The notes beneath the pieces were generated by a model, which saw only the letters and a program-made list of their open reading frames with translations, did not search any database and was not told where the DNA came from. The position numbers and the translations under genes were made by a program. This document shows positions 33,587 to 41,398 of a stretch of DNA of 62,910 bases, piece after piece. The DNA lies in NCBI GenBank assembly GCA_944386555.1, contig CALXBN010000050.1, forward strand, positions 1-62,910, in the 5' to 3' direction. Numbering within the stretch: position 1 is the first letter of the stretch; every line of letters begins with the position of its first letter. The stretch comes from an uncultured Ruthenibacterium sp. Lineage in GTDB: Bacteria; Bacillota; Clostridia; Oscillospirales; Ruminococcaceae.

Positions 33587-35487
33587 TCGCAGTGTCCAGC
33601 GCTTACCGGCGCGAACAGGAAAAGGCTGTGGCCGCGCCCATGTACGCCGCGGTGCACTTCGTGGCGGGAGACGCGGGTGCAGCCGCCCAGGCGGGGGACA
33701 ACGGCGGCATGGCCTGGAGCCGGCTGGATGCGCTGAGCCTGCCCCAGGTGCCCGCCGACGCCGCCTACGCCACGCTGGAGCCCGGGCGAACCCTGGCCGA
33801 CGGACGGCTGCGGGCGCTGCCCGACGACCCGGCGGACTATGCCAACGAGGGATATGTTTCGGCCCAGCTGAGCGATGGGCAGGGATATTTTGCCCAGCAG
33901 CCGGCGCTGTGGTTCTGCTTCGGCGAACCGCAGACGATCCCGGGGGTGACGCTGGCCTTTGACGAGGCAGCCGGCGAATGGCCGGCGCAGGTGCGGCTGA
34001 CTGCCCTGGACGGAGCGGGCGGGGTGCTGATGGACCGGACGCTGGCACCCCAGGGCACGGTGCTGGCGGTGGACGAGGCCCTGACGGGGCTGCGGCGGCT
34101 GGAAGTGCGCTTTGTGCAGTGCCTGCCCCGCCGCCGTGCCCGCCTGGCCCGGGTGAGCTTCGGCACAGGAGTGACGCTGTCCGGCGCGCAGCTGTGCAGC
34201 GTGCGCCAGGTGCTGGAGGTGGACCCCATCGGCCGGCGCCTGCCCGAGGACAGCCTGACGTTTGAAGTGGTAAACGAGAATGCCCTCACCGGTGCGTCCG
34301 GCAGCCGCCCCTACGACCCGGACAACCCGGACGGGCTGTGGGGCGACCTGGACGAGCGCAACCCGGTGCGCCTTTCCTGGGGCCAGGTGCTGACGGGGGG
34401 CATCGGCTGGGCCCAGGCGGCCGGGGACAGCTGGGGCGTGCTGTACGCCGGCAGCTGGGGCGGCGTATACGGCCGCGGCGGCGTGCAGTGGCTGGAGGGG
34501 GGCTGCTATTACCTGACGGGAAAACCTGCGGTGAACGGACTGACGGCGCGCTTTCGGGCGCAGAGCCTGCTGGCCTGCCTGGACGGAATGTACGAAAAAG
34601 GCGTGTACGCGCCGGCGGGGCGCACCCTGTACGACCTGGCCCTGGACGTGCTGCAGGATGACGGGCTGCCCCAGGTGCTGGCGCGGGCCCGGCCCTGGCG
34701 GCTGTGGGAGGGGCTGCGCCAGGTGCGCACCACGGCCCCGCTGCCCCGGCGCAGCCACCGGGAGTGCCTGCAGCTGATTGCGCATGCGGGGTGCTGCTGC
34801 CTGTACACAGACCGCGCGGGGAATATCTGTATCCAGCCGGCGCCTGCGCAGGAAACCGGGTGGGCCCCGGGGCCCGGAGTGATGCTGGGCCGGCCGGCGG
34901 TGGAAAAAACCGCCGCGGCCGGCGCTGTCCGGTGCCCGGTATACCGCTGCCGCCCTGCCGGCGAAGCCGAGGTGCTGTACGAGGGGGACCTGGCAGTGGA
35001 GAACGGCGGCACGGTGCACGTGACCTATGGGGCCAGCATGGCCCAGCGGGCCGCCGTGGCGGGCGCCGGTGTGGCCCTGGATATAACGGGCTGCCGCTTT
35101 TATGCACACAGTGCCGACCTGGCACTGACGGGCACGGGCACGGCCCACATCACCGTAACGGGCCACGCCCTGGCCGCCGATACGTCCTGGGTGACGGTCG
35201 GAGGGGCGGCGGGCGGCGAAACGGCGGATTTCGATAACCCCCTGCTGACGGACCGGGCTGCCGCCCTGGCGGCAGCCCGGTGGGCCATGGGCCATTTGGC
35301 CCTGCGCAGCACCTACACGTTCGAGACCAGGGGCAGCCCCGAGGCAGAGCCCCTGGATCTGGTGGCCCTGACCACCGCTTACGGGACGGGGCCGGCCCGG
35401 CTTGTGCGGTGCGAGACCAGCTACAGCGGCGCGCTGCGCACGAAATTGACGGCCAAACGCCTGGCCGGCGAGGAGGAGACGACATGA
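33583..35487 (+). CDS. Phage baseplate / tail-hub structural protein
   Basis: 634 aa, second largest in place after the tape measure, as tail-hub proteins usually are. The N-terminal 200 residues include a carbohydrate-binding-like beta domain with a DRTLAPQGTVLAV strand. Residues 210-330 (RQVLEVDPIGRRLPEDSLTFEV) and the end (YTFETRGSPEAEPLDLVALTT) look like the Firmicutes tail protein that forms the hub of the baseplate. No catalytic peptidase motif was seen, so it may be purely structural. Overlaps both neighbours with ATGA junctions. Confidence 0.7.
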   Translation: MIAVSSAYRREQEKAVAAPMYAAVHFVAGDAGAAAQAGDNGGMAWSRLDALSLPQVPADAAYATLEPGRTLADGRLRALPDDPADYANEGYVSAQLSDGQGYFAQQPALWFCFGEPQTIPGVTLAFDEAAGEWPAQVRLTALDGAGGVLMDRTLAPQGTVLAVDEALTGLRRLEVRFVQCLPRRRARLARVSFGTGVTLSGAQLCSVRQVLEVDPIGRRLPEDSLTFEVVNENALTGASGSRPYDPDNPDGLWGDLDERNPVRLSWGQVLTGGIGWAQAAGDSWGVLYAGSWGGVYGRGGVQWLEGGCYYLTGKPAVNGLTARFRAQSLLACLDGMYEKGVYAPAGRTLYDLALDVLQDDGLPQVLARARPWRLWEGLRQVRTTAPLPRRSHRECLQLIAHAGCCCLYTDRAGNICIQPAPAQETGWAPGPGVMLGRPAVEKTAAAGAVRCPVYRCRPAGEAEVLYEGDLAVENGGTVHVTYGASMAQRAAVAGAGVALDITGCRFYAHSADLALTGTGTAHITVTGHALAADTSWVTVGGAAGGETADFDNPLLTDRAAALAAARWAMGHLALRSTYTFETRGSPEAEPLDLVALTTAYGTGPARLVRCETSYSGALRTKLTAKRLAGEEETT

Positions 35488-35765
35488 AATACAGCCAGCA
35501 CTATAACCTGCGCCTGCCCCAGCGGGGCGGCGAAGGCGCCAGCGACGACGCGGCGGACATCAACGACCTGACCTATGATTTTGAGATACTGGACAGCCAG
35601 CTGTACGCCTGCGCCCAAAGCTGCGCCCAGCTGGGCCAGGACAAGGCGTCGGCCCAGGCCCTGGCCCAGCACGCGGCCAGCCGGCAGAACCCGCACGGGG
35701 TAACGGCGGCCCAGCTGGGTCTGGAGGCCCTGACCAGCAGTCAGCTGGAAGCCCTGCTGGTATGA
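35484..35765 (+). CDS. Short tail-fibre-like protein
   Basis: 93 aa. The opening (KYSQHYNLRLPQ, then DAADINDLTYDFEILD) is the usual start of Firmicutes phage tail-fibre proteins. HAASRQNPHGVTAAQLGLEALT is the N-P-H-G/N-V-T fibre repeat. Normally these elements are followed by hundreds of residues of shaft and receptor-binding domain; here the protein ends after one repeat. The ATG overlaps the previous stop (ATGA). Confidence 0.7.
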   Translation: MKYSQHYNLRLPQRGGEGASDDAADINDLTYDFEILDSQLYACAQSCAQLGQDKASAQALAQHAASRQNPHGVTAAQLGLEALTSSQLEALLV

Positions 35766-35787
35766 CTGCGGAAAGGAAGGCGGAGCG

Positions 35788-36075
35788 ATGAGTTATCTGG
35801 ACGGCACAGGGGTGGCCCTGCTGTGGACCAAAGTGAAAGCCCTGGTGGCGGACTGCGCCAAAACCAGCCAGCTGGAGGGCATGATGCGCCTGGCGGGCCA
35901 TGTGATCTGGGAGGAGGACCTGCCCACGGACGCCGGGGTGGGGGATGTGTACAATGTGATGATCACCGACATGAACTATGTGTGGAACGGCACCCAGTGG
36001 GACCCGCTGGGCCAAACGGTGGCCGACAACCCCATCAGTGATGAAGTGATCGACGAACTGTTTACCCTGCTGTAA
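35788..36075 (+). CDS. Small tail-tip protein
   Basis: 95 aa. The ATG follows GGAAAGGAAGGCGGAGCG. It has a short helix (GTGVALLWTKVKALVADCAKT) followed by a beta region ending in MNYVWNGTQWDPLGQTV, the YVWNGTKWEPLG-type motif common in baseplate or fibre-associated phage proteins. Function unproven; grouped with the tail tip by position. Confidence 0.65.
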   Translation: MSYLDGTGVALLWTKVKALVADCAKTSQLEGMMRLAGHVIWEEDLPTDAGVGDVYNVMITDMNYVWNGTQWDPLGQTVADNPISDEVIDELFTLL

Positions 36076-36089
36076 AAAGGAGGAGCGCG

Positions 36090-36233
36090 GTGGATTATTT
36101 GGATCTGAGCGGGCTGATGCACCTGCTGGAAAAACTGAAAGAGACCTTTGTGACACGGGCCGAGTGGCAGGCCGGGGCGGCCGCTGCCCCGGCCGCCGCA
36201 AAGCAGACGCCGGAAGAAGGCGGCGGGCTGTGA
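36090..36233 (+). CDS. Very small tail-tip-associated protein (47 aa)
   Basis: GTG at 36090 preceded by AAAAAGGAGGAG. It encodes a helix (LSGLMHLLEKLKETFVTRAEW) and then a Pro/Ala-rich tail. The phrase resembles part of the previous protein (short helix with LEKL/WTKVK pattern), suggesting related tail-tip parts. Real because of its strong RBS and the GTGA overlap with the next gene. Confidence 0.6.
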   Translation: MDYLDLSGLMHLLEKLKETFVTRAEWQAGAAAAPAAAKQTPEEGGGL

Positions 36234-36634
36234 GCTGGCAGGCGCCCCGCACCGACTGGCGGCAGGCCGACGCCTATCTGGCCGAGGATGACGGGCGCAT
36301 CCGGGGCAACGCGGCCCATCTGCGGGGCTGGGCAAACCGGGTGTGCGCTCCCATGGACCGCACGCCTTTGGGCAGCTATACCAGCGAGGATGTGCTGACG
36401 GTGAGCGCTTACAACGCGGTGGAGGCGGCCCTGGCGGCGGTAGCCGGCCAGGTGGGGCCGGCGGGCTATACCCGGCGGACGCTGGCCCCGGGCAGCCCGG
36501 TGTGGGACGACGGGGACCTGCGCCGGCTGGAGGGGCTGAGCGCCGAACTGTACCGGCGGCTGCAGGCGGCGGAAAAGAATCGGCCGCTGCTGGACTTTGT
36601 ATTGGGAGGGGAGGGATGGGATGCCCAGCTATAA
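36230..36634 (+). CDS. Phage tail-tip protein (DUF-type, fibre-associated)
   Basis: 134 aa. GTG at 36230 in a GTGA overlap. The opening (WQAPRTDWRQADAYLAEDDGRIRGNAAHL) matches the N-x-D-Y-N-R-I-type beginning of Firmicutes phage fibre-associated proteins. LTVSAYNAVEAALAAV and NRPLLDFVLGGEGWD follow. Typical place between baseplate and lysis genes, but here no lysis gene comes after. It overlaps the next start by 14 bp. Confidence 0.65.
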   Translation: MSWQAPRTDWRQADAYLAEDDGRIRGNAAHLRGWANRVCAPMDRTPLGSYTSEDVLTVSAYNAVEAALAAVAGQVGPAGYTRRTLAPGSPVWDDGDLRRLEGLSAELYRRLQAAEKNRPLLDFVLGGEGWDAQL

Positions 36635-36842
36635 AAACCTGGTGGTGGATGAAGCTGACGGCCTGGCCCGGTACAATCTGGTGAACCGCACCGGCGCCGT
36701 TGAGGCCGCGGAGGTGATGCTGGTGATGAGCAGTGACGTGCTGCAGCCCGGCGACGCCTGGGGCGCCCGAGAGGCCAACACACTGCTGGCCAAGGACGAA
36801 GACGGCATGCCGGTGCTGGCCCTGGACGGCGGAACCTACTGA
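36621..36842 (+). CDS. Last gene of the phage cluster, small tail-associated protein
   Basis: 73 aa. ATG at 36621 after GGGAGGGGAGG. The first part (SYKNLVVDEADGLARYNLVNRTG) resembles small fibre-adjacent proteins of Firmicutes phages; the rest includes an AREANTLLAKDEDG turn. It is followed within 10 bp by a strong hairpin and then by a convergent chromosomal lipoprotein gene, so the phage-derived run ends here. Confidence 0.65.
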   Translation: MPSYKNLVVDEADGLARYNLVNRTGAVEAAEVMLVMSSDVLQPGDAWGAREANTLLAKDEDGMPVLALDGGTY

Positions 36843-36851
36843 ACATGCAAA

Positions 36852-36886
36852 CGGCCGCCCGGCCCCGTTTGGGGGCCGGGCGGCCG
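36852..36886. terminator. Strong hairpin ending the phage-derived cluster
   Basis: Perfect 15-bp stem (CGGCCGCCCGGCCCC with its complement) around a 4-5 nt loop between convergent genes. Only a weak T tract on either side, so termination is likely but not certain. Confidence 0.6.
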
Positions 36887-36899
36887 GGCGCGCGGCGGT

Positions 36900-37457
36900 T
36901 CAGGCGGCGAGGGCGTCGTTGATGGCGGACTGTACATCGGCGGCGCCGTCGCACATCACCAGCACCACTTCACCGGTGGGGGCGGTTTCCAGCCGGGCGT
37001 CCTGGGCCACTTCGTACTGATCCGGCAGGTAGTTCTGGAATGCCTGGCGCTGGGCGTCCACATAGGCCTGCAGTGCCTGGGAAACGGCTTCGGCCTGGCC
37101 CTCGGCGGGCAGGAAAATGCCCACGGCATAGGCGCGCACATTCATCAGGGACATGCTGAAGGCATAGCTGTCCAGCATGTCGGCGGTCAGGCCCAGGGTC
37201 TGCATCATCATATCGGTGGTGCTGGCAATGGTCTCCTCGGTCCACTCTTCGCCGGCATCCACAATGGAAGGGCCAGCCTCGGCAGTGCCGGCCACAATGT
37301 CCAGGTACTCGTTGTCCTCATCGCTGCGGGCGTCTTTGAGGATCTGGGCATAATCCTTGGGCTGGGCAGGGGCGCTGGAGGATGCGGCCGTGCCGCAGGC
37401 GGCCAGGCACAGGGCCAGGGAAAGGGTCAGCAGAATGGCGGTGATTCGTTTTGTCAT
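36900..37457 (-). CDS. DUF4358-domain lipoprotein
   Basis: 185 aa. Signal peptide with lipobox LAAC (Cys near residue 21), then a short Ser/Ala-rich linker. Residues from about 75 (SMSLMNVRAYAVGIFL, then AYVDAQRQAFQNYLPDQYEV) fit DUF4358, a family of lipoproteins of unknown role in Clostridia, often near cell-wall or membrane genes. GGAG lies 9 nt before the ATG. It has its own promoter. It is chromosomal rather than part of the phage cluster, which it faces. Confidence 0.85.
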   Translation of the reverse strand: MTKRITAILLTLSLALCLAACGTAASSSAPAQPKDYAQILKDARSDEDNEYLDIVAGTAEAGPSIVDAGEEWTEETIASTTDMMMQTLGLTADMLDSYAFSMSLMNVRAYAVGIFLPAEGQAEAVSQALQAYVDAQRQAFQNYLPDQYEVAQDARLETAPTGEVVLVMCDGAADVQSAINDALAA

Positions 37458-37498
37458 GGGTTGATTCTCCTTTAAACAGGTTGATTTTGGGCTTTGTT

Positions 37499-37527
37499 AG
37501 TATACCCAATTCAAACAGAAAACGCAA
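37499..37527 (-). promoter_or_regulatory. Promoter of the DUF4358 lipoprotein
   Basis: On the minus strand: TTGCGT (37522-37527), 17-bp spacer, TATACT (37499-37504). Confidence 0.75.
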
Positions 37528-37604
37528 CAGGCGGACAGGATATGGCACCGGCCTTCCGTTTTTTGTTGGGAGGCGGCTGCAGGCGGGCCCGGCGGAAAAG
37601 GCGC

Positions 37605-37645
37605 AAAAAAGTGCGGCGGCACCAAAGGCCGCCGCACTTTTTCTC
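37605..37645 (-). terminator. Terminator of the MATE exporter gene
   Basis: GTGCGGCGGC pairs with GCCGCCGCAC; A tract to the left gives six T on the minus strand, and TTTTT on the other side makes it bidirectional. Confidence 0.85.
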
Positions 37646-37672
37646 TTTTCCTGCTTGCGGGTGACGGCGGCT

Positions 37673-39034
37673 TTACACGCCGTTTTTCTTCAGCACGCGC
37701 CGCAGCAGCAGCAGGCCGGCGGCCGCCAGAACGGCCTCGGTAATGGGCTGCGCATAGGGCAGGCCGTACAGCGGGAACAGCAGGTTGGTAACCAGCAGCA
37801 GGGGGATCTCCAGCGCTACTTTGCGGCACAGCGCCAGGATAAGGGTGGTGCCGCCCATGCCCACCGACTGGAAAACGAATACGCAGGTGAAATCCACCGC
37901 CAGGAAGGGGATGGCCAGGCAGGCGCCCCGCAGGAACAGCGCGCCGTAAGTTACCACTTCGGCGTTGTTCATGAACAGCTGTACCAGCGGGCCGGCAAAC
38001 AGCCAGTAGACTGCCGTGAGCACCAGGCAAACCAGCACGTCCGCGCCCATGCCGAAATAGATGATGCCTTTCATGCGCTTGTAATTGCCGGAGGCGTAAC
38101 TGTAGCTGGTGAGGGGCATGATGCCCTGGGAGATGCCCATGGAGATCTGCTGGCTGATCTGGATCAGCCGGGTGGACACGCCCATGGCCGCCACGGCCAC
38201 GGCGCCGTAGGCTGCGGTGAAATTGTTCAGGATGGTGGAACCCACCACATTCAGCAGGTTCTGGATGGCGGCGGGCACACCCACCGCCAGCACGTTCTTC
38301 ATGACGCTGGGGGGCATGTGGCGCAGCCGGCGGACATCCATGCTGACCACGGTTTTGCCGCGCTTGGAAACGGCCAGTACGATGAAGTACAGGCAGGCTA
38401 CGCAGTTGGACAGGAACGTGGCCAGCCCGGCGCCTGCGGCGCCCATGTTCAGCCCCCAGGGCAGGATGAAGATGGGGTCCAGAATGATGTTGAGGATGCA
38501 CCCGGACATGGTACCGATGCTGGCATGCACGGCGGCGCCCTCGCTGCGCACCAGCTGGCCCTGTACGACGTTCAGGATGGTGGGCATGGCCCCGCAGGTG
38601 ACCACCCAGAACATGTAGTCCATGGTGGCCTGGCGGGTGGTGCCGTCGGCACCCAGCAGCCCCAGCAGGGGCCCCTGGAATACCGTGCACACCAGCGAGT
38701 AGAGCAGCCCGCTGAACACGGCGCCCCAGAAGCCGAAGGCGGCGGCGTTTTTGGCGCGCTCGAAATCCTGCTGGCCCAGCGCCCGGCTCATCAGGCTGCT
38801 GGAGCCTACGCCGAACAGGTTGTTCATGGCGTAGAAGGCCAGTACCACCGGGTAGGCCAGGGTGACCGCAGCGCTCTGCACCGGGTCTCCCAGCAGGCCT
38901 ACGAAATAGGTGTCGGCCATGTTGTACACGACGGTCACCAGGCTGGTGATTACCATGGGCACACACATCTGCCCGACGGCCTTGGGAATGGGCATGGTTT
39001 CAAACAGCTCGGTTTTTGTGTTTTCCTGTGCCAT
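37673..39034 (-). CDS. MATE-family efflux transporter
   Basis: 453 aa with about 12 membrane spans in two MatE repeats. The first half begins with MADTYFVGLLGD and has the family GVGSSSLMSRALGQ signature near residue 75. The equivalent second-half region is near 280 (TAAYGAVAVAAMGVSTRL). The transporter exports cationic drugs or metabolites with Na+ or H+. Within MATE it looks like the Firmicutes DinF/MepA-related group, but the substrate is unknown. AAGGAG precedes the ATG. Single gene with its own promoter. Confidence 0.92.
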   Translation of the reverse strand: MAQENTKTELFETMPIPKAVGQMCVPMVITSLVTVVYNMADTYFVGLLGDPVQSAAVTLAYPVVLAFYAMNNLFGVGSSSLMSRALGQQDFERAKNAAAFGFWGAVFSGLLYSLVCTVFQGPLLGLLGADGTTRQATMDYMFWVVTCGAMPTILNVVQGQLVRSEGAAVHASIGTMSGCILNIILDPIFILPWGLNMGAAGAGLATFLSNCVACLYFIVLAVSKRGKTVVSMDVRRLRHMPPSVMKNVLAVGVPAAIQNLLNVVGSTILNNFTAAYGAVAVAAMGVSTRLIQISQQISMGISQGIMPLTSYSYASGNYKRMKGIIYFGMGADVLVCLVLTAVYWLFAGPLVQLFMNNAEVVTYGALFLRGACLAIPFLAVDFTCVFVFQSVGMGGTTLILALCRKVALEIPLLLVTNLLFPLYGLPYAQPITEAVLAAAGLLLLRRVLKKNGV

Positions 39035-39106
39035 TGTGCTCTCCTTTTGTCATTCAGCCCGTGCCGGCGGCGGCCGGCACGGTGGCGCGTTTATGGTTCA
39101 TTCACT

Positions 39107-39135
39107 ATTATATCGCGCGGACAGGCCGGGCGCAA
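39107..39135 (-). promoter_or_regulatory. Promoter of the MATE exporter
   Basis: On the minus strand: TTGCGC (39130-39135), 17-bp spacer, TATAAT (39107-39112). Confidence 0.8.
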
Positions 39136-39182
39136 TCATTGTTAATTGAAAAACAGATGGCCCGAAAGCCCGAAACGGATGC

Positions 39183-39213
39183 GAAAATGCGCCGCGGAGG
39201 GACCGCGGCGCAT
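39183..39213 (-). terminator. Terminator of rny
   Basis: Perfect 11-bp stem ATGCGCCGCGG with its complement around AGGGA, followed by TTTT on the minus strand. Confidence 0.8.
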
Positions 39214-39233
39214 AAAAACGTCCGATTGCAGCA

Positions 39234-40778
39234 TTATTTGGCGTACTCCACCGCGCGGGATTCGCGGATGACATTGACCTTGATCTGCCCGGGATAGTCC
39301 AGGCTTTCTTCGATCTTTTGGCTGATGGCATGAGCCAGCAGGATCAGCTGGTCGTCGTTGACGGCCTCCGGCTTCACCATGATGCGCACCTCGCGGCCCG
39401 CCTGGATGGCGTAGCTGCTCTCCACACCCTCGAAACCGGAGGCGATTTCCTCCAGGCTCTCCAGGCGCTTGATATAATTTTCCACGTTTTCCCGCCGGGC
39501 GCCGGGGCGTGCGGCGGAAATGGCATCGGCCGCCATCACAATGAAGGCCAGGGGCGTTTTGGGCTCCATATCGCCGTGGTGGGCCTCGATGGCGTGGATG
39601 ACGGCGGGGTTTTCCTTGTACTTCTTGGCGATGTCTACGCCGATGCTCACATGGCTGCCTTCGATCTCGTGGTCCAGCGCCTTGCCGATGTCATGCAGCA
39701 GGCCGGCGCGGCGGGCCTGGGTGACGTTGACGCCCAGTTCGGCGGCCATGATGCCCGCCAGGTACGAAACTTCCAGGCTGTGGTTCAGCACGTTCTGGCC
39801 GTAGCTGGTGCGGAAGCGCAGGCGCCCCAGCAGCTTCACGATATCCGGGTGCACGCTGTGCAGGCCGGCGTCCATCACGGCCTTGTCGCCCTGGCGCTTC
39901 ATGGTCAGCTCCAGCTCCCGGCGGCACTTGTCCACCGTTTCTTCAATGCGCGCGGGGTGGATGCGCCCGTCGCTGATCAGGCGCTCCAGTGTCATGCGGG
40001 CCACCTCACGGCGCACCGGGTCAAAGCTGGACAGGGTGATGGCCTCGGGGGTGTCGTCGATGATCAGGTCCACGCCGGTGGCGGTCTCCAAAGCGCGGAT
40101 GTTGCGGCCCTCCCGGCCGATGATGCGGCCTTTCATTTCGTCGCTGGGCAGGGGCACCACGCTGACGGTGGCCTCGCTGGAATGGTCGGCCGCGCAGCGG
40201 GCGATGGCCTGGCTGATCAGCTCCCGGGCCATGGTGTCGGCCTCGTCTTTGGTCTGGGTCTCGAAGGCGGCGATGTGCATGGCCTTTTCATGGGTCAGCT
40301 GTTCGTCCAGCTGGCGCAGCAGCAGCTGCTTGGCATCCTCGCTGGACAGCCCGGCAATGGTCTCCAGCTTTTCCAGCTGGCTGGCATGGATCTGTTCGAT
40401 CTCGGCCAGGCGGGTCTCGCACTGCTCGCTGCGCCGGCGCAGGTCTTCCTCTTTTTTCTCCATGGTGGCCGCCTTGCGGTCCAGCGCTTCCTCTTTCTGG
40501 TCCAGCCGGCGCTCCTGGCGGGAAATCTCGTTGCGGCGCTCTTTGATCTCGCGGTCGGCCTCGGCTTTCATCTGCAGCGCGGCGTCCTTGGCTTCTACCA
40601 GGGCCTCCTTGCGCTTTTGCTGGGCGGCCTTCATGGCGTCGTTCACCAGGCGTTTGGCTTCTTCCTCGGCGCTGCCGATCTTCTGCTCGGCCACTTTTTT
40701 GCGGTAATACTTGCCGGCGAAAAAGCCCGCGCCCCCGCCGATGACCAGCGCCAGCACGGCAATGATCACGTCTAACAC
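39234..40778 (-). CDS. rny: Ribonuclease Y
   Basis: 514 aa with GTG at 40778, which has AGGAG about 10 nt upstream; an ATG at 40799 would lack an SD and place that AGGAG inside the gene. Endoribonuclease that starts mRNA decay in Firmicutes, anchored by one N-terminal membrane helix ([17 protein letters not shown]). A long charged coiled coil (residues 30-190) follows. Then come a KH domain ([17 protein letters not shown]) and an HD domain with [13 protein letters not shown] and [12 protein letters not shown]. All catalytic HD residues are present. Monocistronic; its TTGACA promoter is divergent from that of thrS. Confidence 0.95.
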   Translation of the reverse strand: MLDVIIAVLALVIGGGAGFFAGKYYRKKVAEQKIGSAEEEAKRLVNDAMKAAQQKRKEALVEAKDAALQMKAEADREIKERRNEISRQERRLDQKEEALDRKAATMEKKEEDLRRRSEQCETRLAEIEQIHASQLEKLETIAGLSSEDAKQLLLRQLDEQLTHEKAMHIAAFETQTKDEADTMARELISQAIARCAADHSSEATVSVVPLPSDEMKGRIIGREGRNIRALETATGVDLIIDDTPEAITLSSFDPVRREVARMTLERLISDGRIHPARIEETVDKCRRELELTMKRQGDKAVMDAGLHSVHPDIVKLLGRLRFRTSYGQNVLNHSLEVSYLAGIMAAELGVNVTQARRAGLLHDIGKALDHEIEGSHVSIGVDIAKKYKENPAVIHAIEAHHGDMEPKTPLAFIVMAADAISAARPGARRENVENYIKRLESLEEIASGFEGVESSYAIQAGREVRIMVKPEAVNDDQLILLAHAISQKIEESLDYPGQIKVNVIRESRAVEYAK

Positions 40779-40881
40779 GTTGGGGTCACTCCTATTCATT
40801 TTCAAGATTCAGAATGAATAAAAGTAATACGAGGACAGCCCCGGGCTCAGCGCACGGGCGGGCAGAACGGTATGGTATCAC

Positions 40882-40900
40882 AAAAAGGCGCCCACGCGCC
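40882..40900 (-). terminator. Possible attenuator hairpin in the rny leader
   Basis: On the minus strand GGCGC..GCGCC is followed by TTTTT inside the long (about 170-nt) rny leader. The stem is only five base pairs, so the role is uncertain. Confidence 0.35.
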
Positions 40901-40977
40901 GCCCGCGCCGGGCCCCGGAAGGCACGGCGGGGCCGCCTTGGCGGGCTGACCCTATATTACAATAAATCATTATCTTT

Positions 40978-41006
40978 ATTTTATCTTTCGCCGGGCGCCT
41001 TGTCAA
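40978..41006 (-). promoter_or_regulatory. Promoter of rny
   Basis: On the minus strand: TTGACA (41001-41006), 17-bp spacer, TAAAAT (40978-40983). Confidence 0.8.
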
Positions 41007-41044
41007 GAAATTGTTACATATTTGCCAAAACCGAGAAAAATCCC

Positions 41045-41073
41045 TTGACAAGCCCTCCGGCGCGGTGTAGGAT
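41045..41073 (+). promoter_or_regulatory. Promoter of thrS
   Basis: TTGACA (41045-41050), 17-bp spacer, TAGGAT (41068-41073), starting the T-box leader. Confidence 0.75.
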
Positions 41074-41079
41074 AAGGGC

Positions 41080-41376
41080 AAACCATCCCGCAAAAGCGTC
41101 GATGCGGACACAGGGCGTGCCGGAGGGCACCAGAGAGGGCGGCCGCGCCAAAGGGCGCTGCGCTGCAAGCCGCCTTGCCTCAACGCATGCCTGACCACCG
41201 CAGAGCGCGGGGGCGAACCCCCGCCGGGTACGGCCCGTTACAGCCGGCAAGAGTGATATTCCAAATTGTAGAATCATGCTGTATTTTTACAAAGAGGAGT
41301 ATAATTCGGGTGGAACCGTGGGCGCAATACCGCTCATCCCGTTGCAATTGTCACGGGATGGGCGTTTTCTTTTACC
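41080..41376 (+). promoter_or_regulatory. T-box riboswitch of thrS
   Basis: The leader of nearly 300 nt ends with the T-box sequence GGGTGGAACCGTGGG (41308-41322; consensus GGGTGGNACCGCG) and the terminator at 41331-41376. Uncharged tRNA-Thr pairing with the T-box would block that terminator. Several GC-rich stems precede it. Two consecutive ACC triplets at 41194-41199 on the 3' side of stem I are the best candidate specifier (Thr codon), but stem I was not folded, so this is tentative. No gene lies in 40806-41398. Confidence 0.88.
41331..41376 (+). terminator. T-box terminator before thrS
   Basis: CGCTCATCCCGT pairs with ACGGGATGGGCG, then TTTTCTTTT. It lies 23 bp before the thrS ATG. Confidence 0.88.
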
Positions 41377-41398
41377 CCAATGCAAGGAGGATTTGAAC

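Larger units (their letters stand above)
24311..36842 (+). mobile_element. Phage-derived packaging, head and tail cluster without integrase, replication or lysis genes
   Basis: About 12.5 kb of tightly packed plus-strand genes in classical siphophage order: small and large terminase, portal, scaffold, capsid, head-tail joining, tail tube, tail chaperones, tape measure, distal tail and tail-tip proteins. All frames look intact. Most neighbours overlap by 1-20 bp, with ATGA or GTGA junctions at many of them. GC-rich codon choice matches the flanking chromosomal genes. No integrase, repressor, replication gene, head protease, holin, endolysin, attachment repeat or flanking tRNA was found. It may be a domesticated prophage or a gene-transfer-agent-like system. 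Confidence 0.85.

Noticed and set aside
24311..36842. Tailocin (phage-tail bacteriocin) interpretation of the cluster
   Set aside because: Terminase, portal, scaffold and capsid genes are all present, so a DNA-packaging head is encoded.
37451..39145. 564-codon plus-strand ORF opposite the MATE exporter
   Set aside because: Shadow frame; the minus strand encodes a complete 12-span MATE protein with promoter and terminator.
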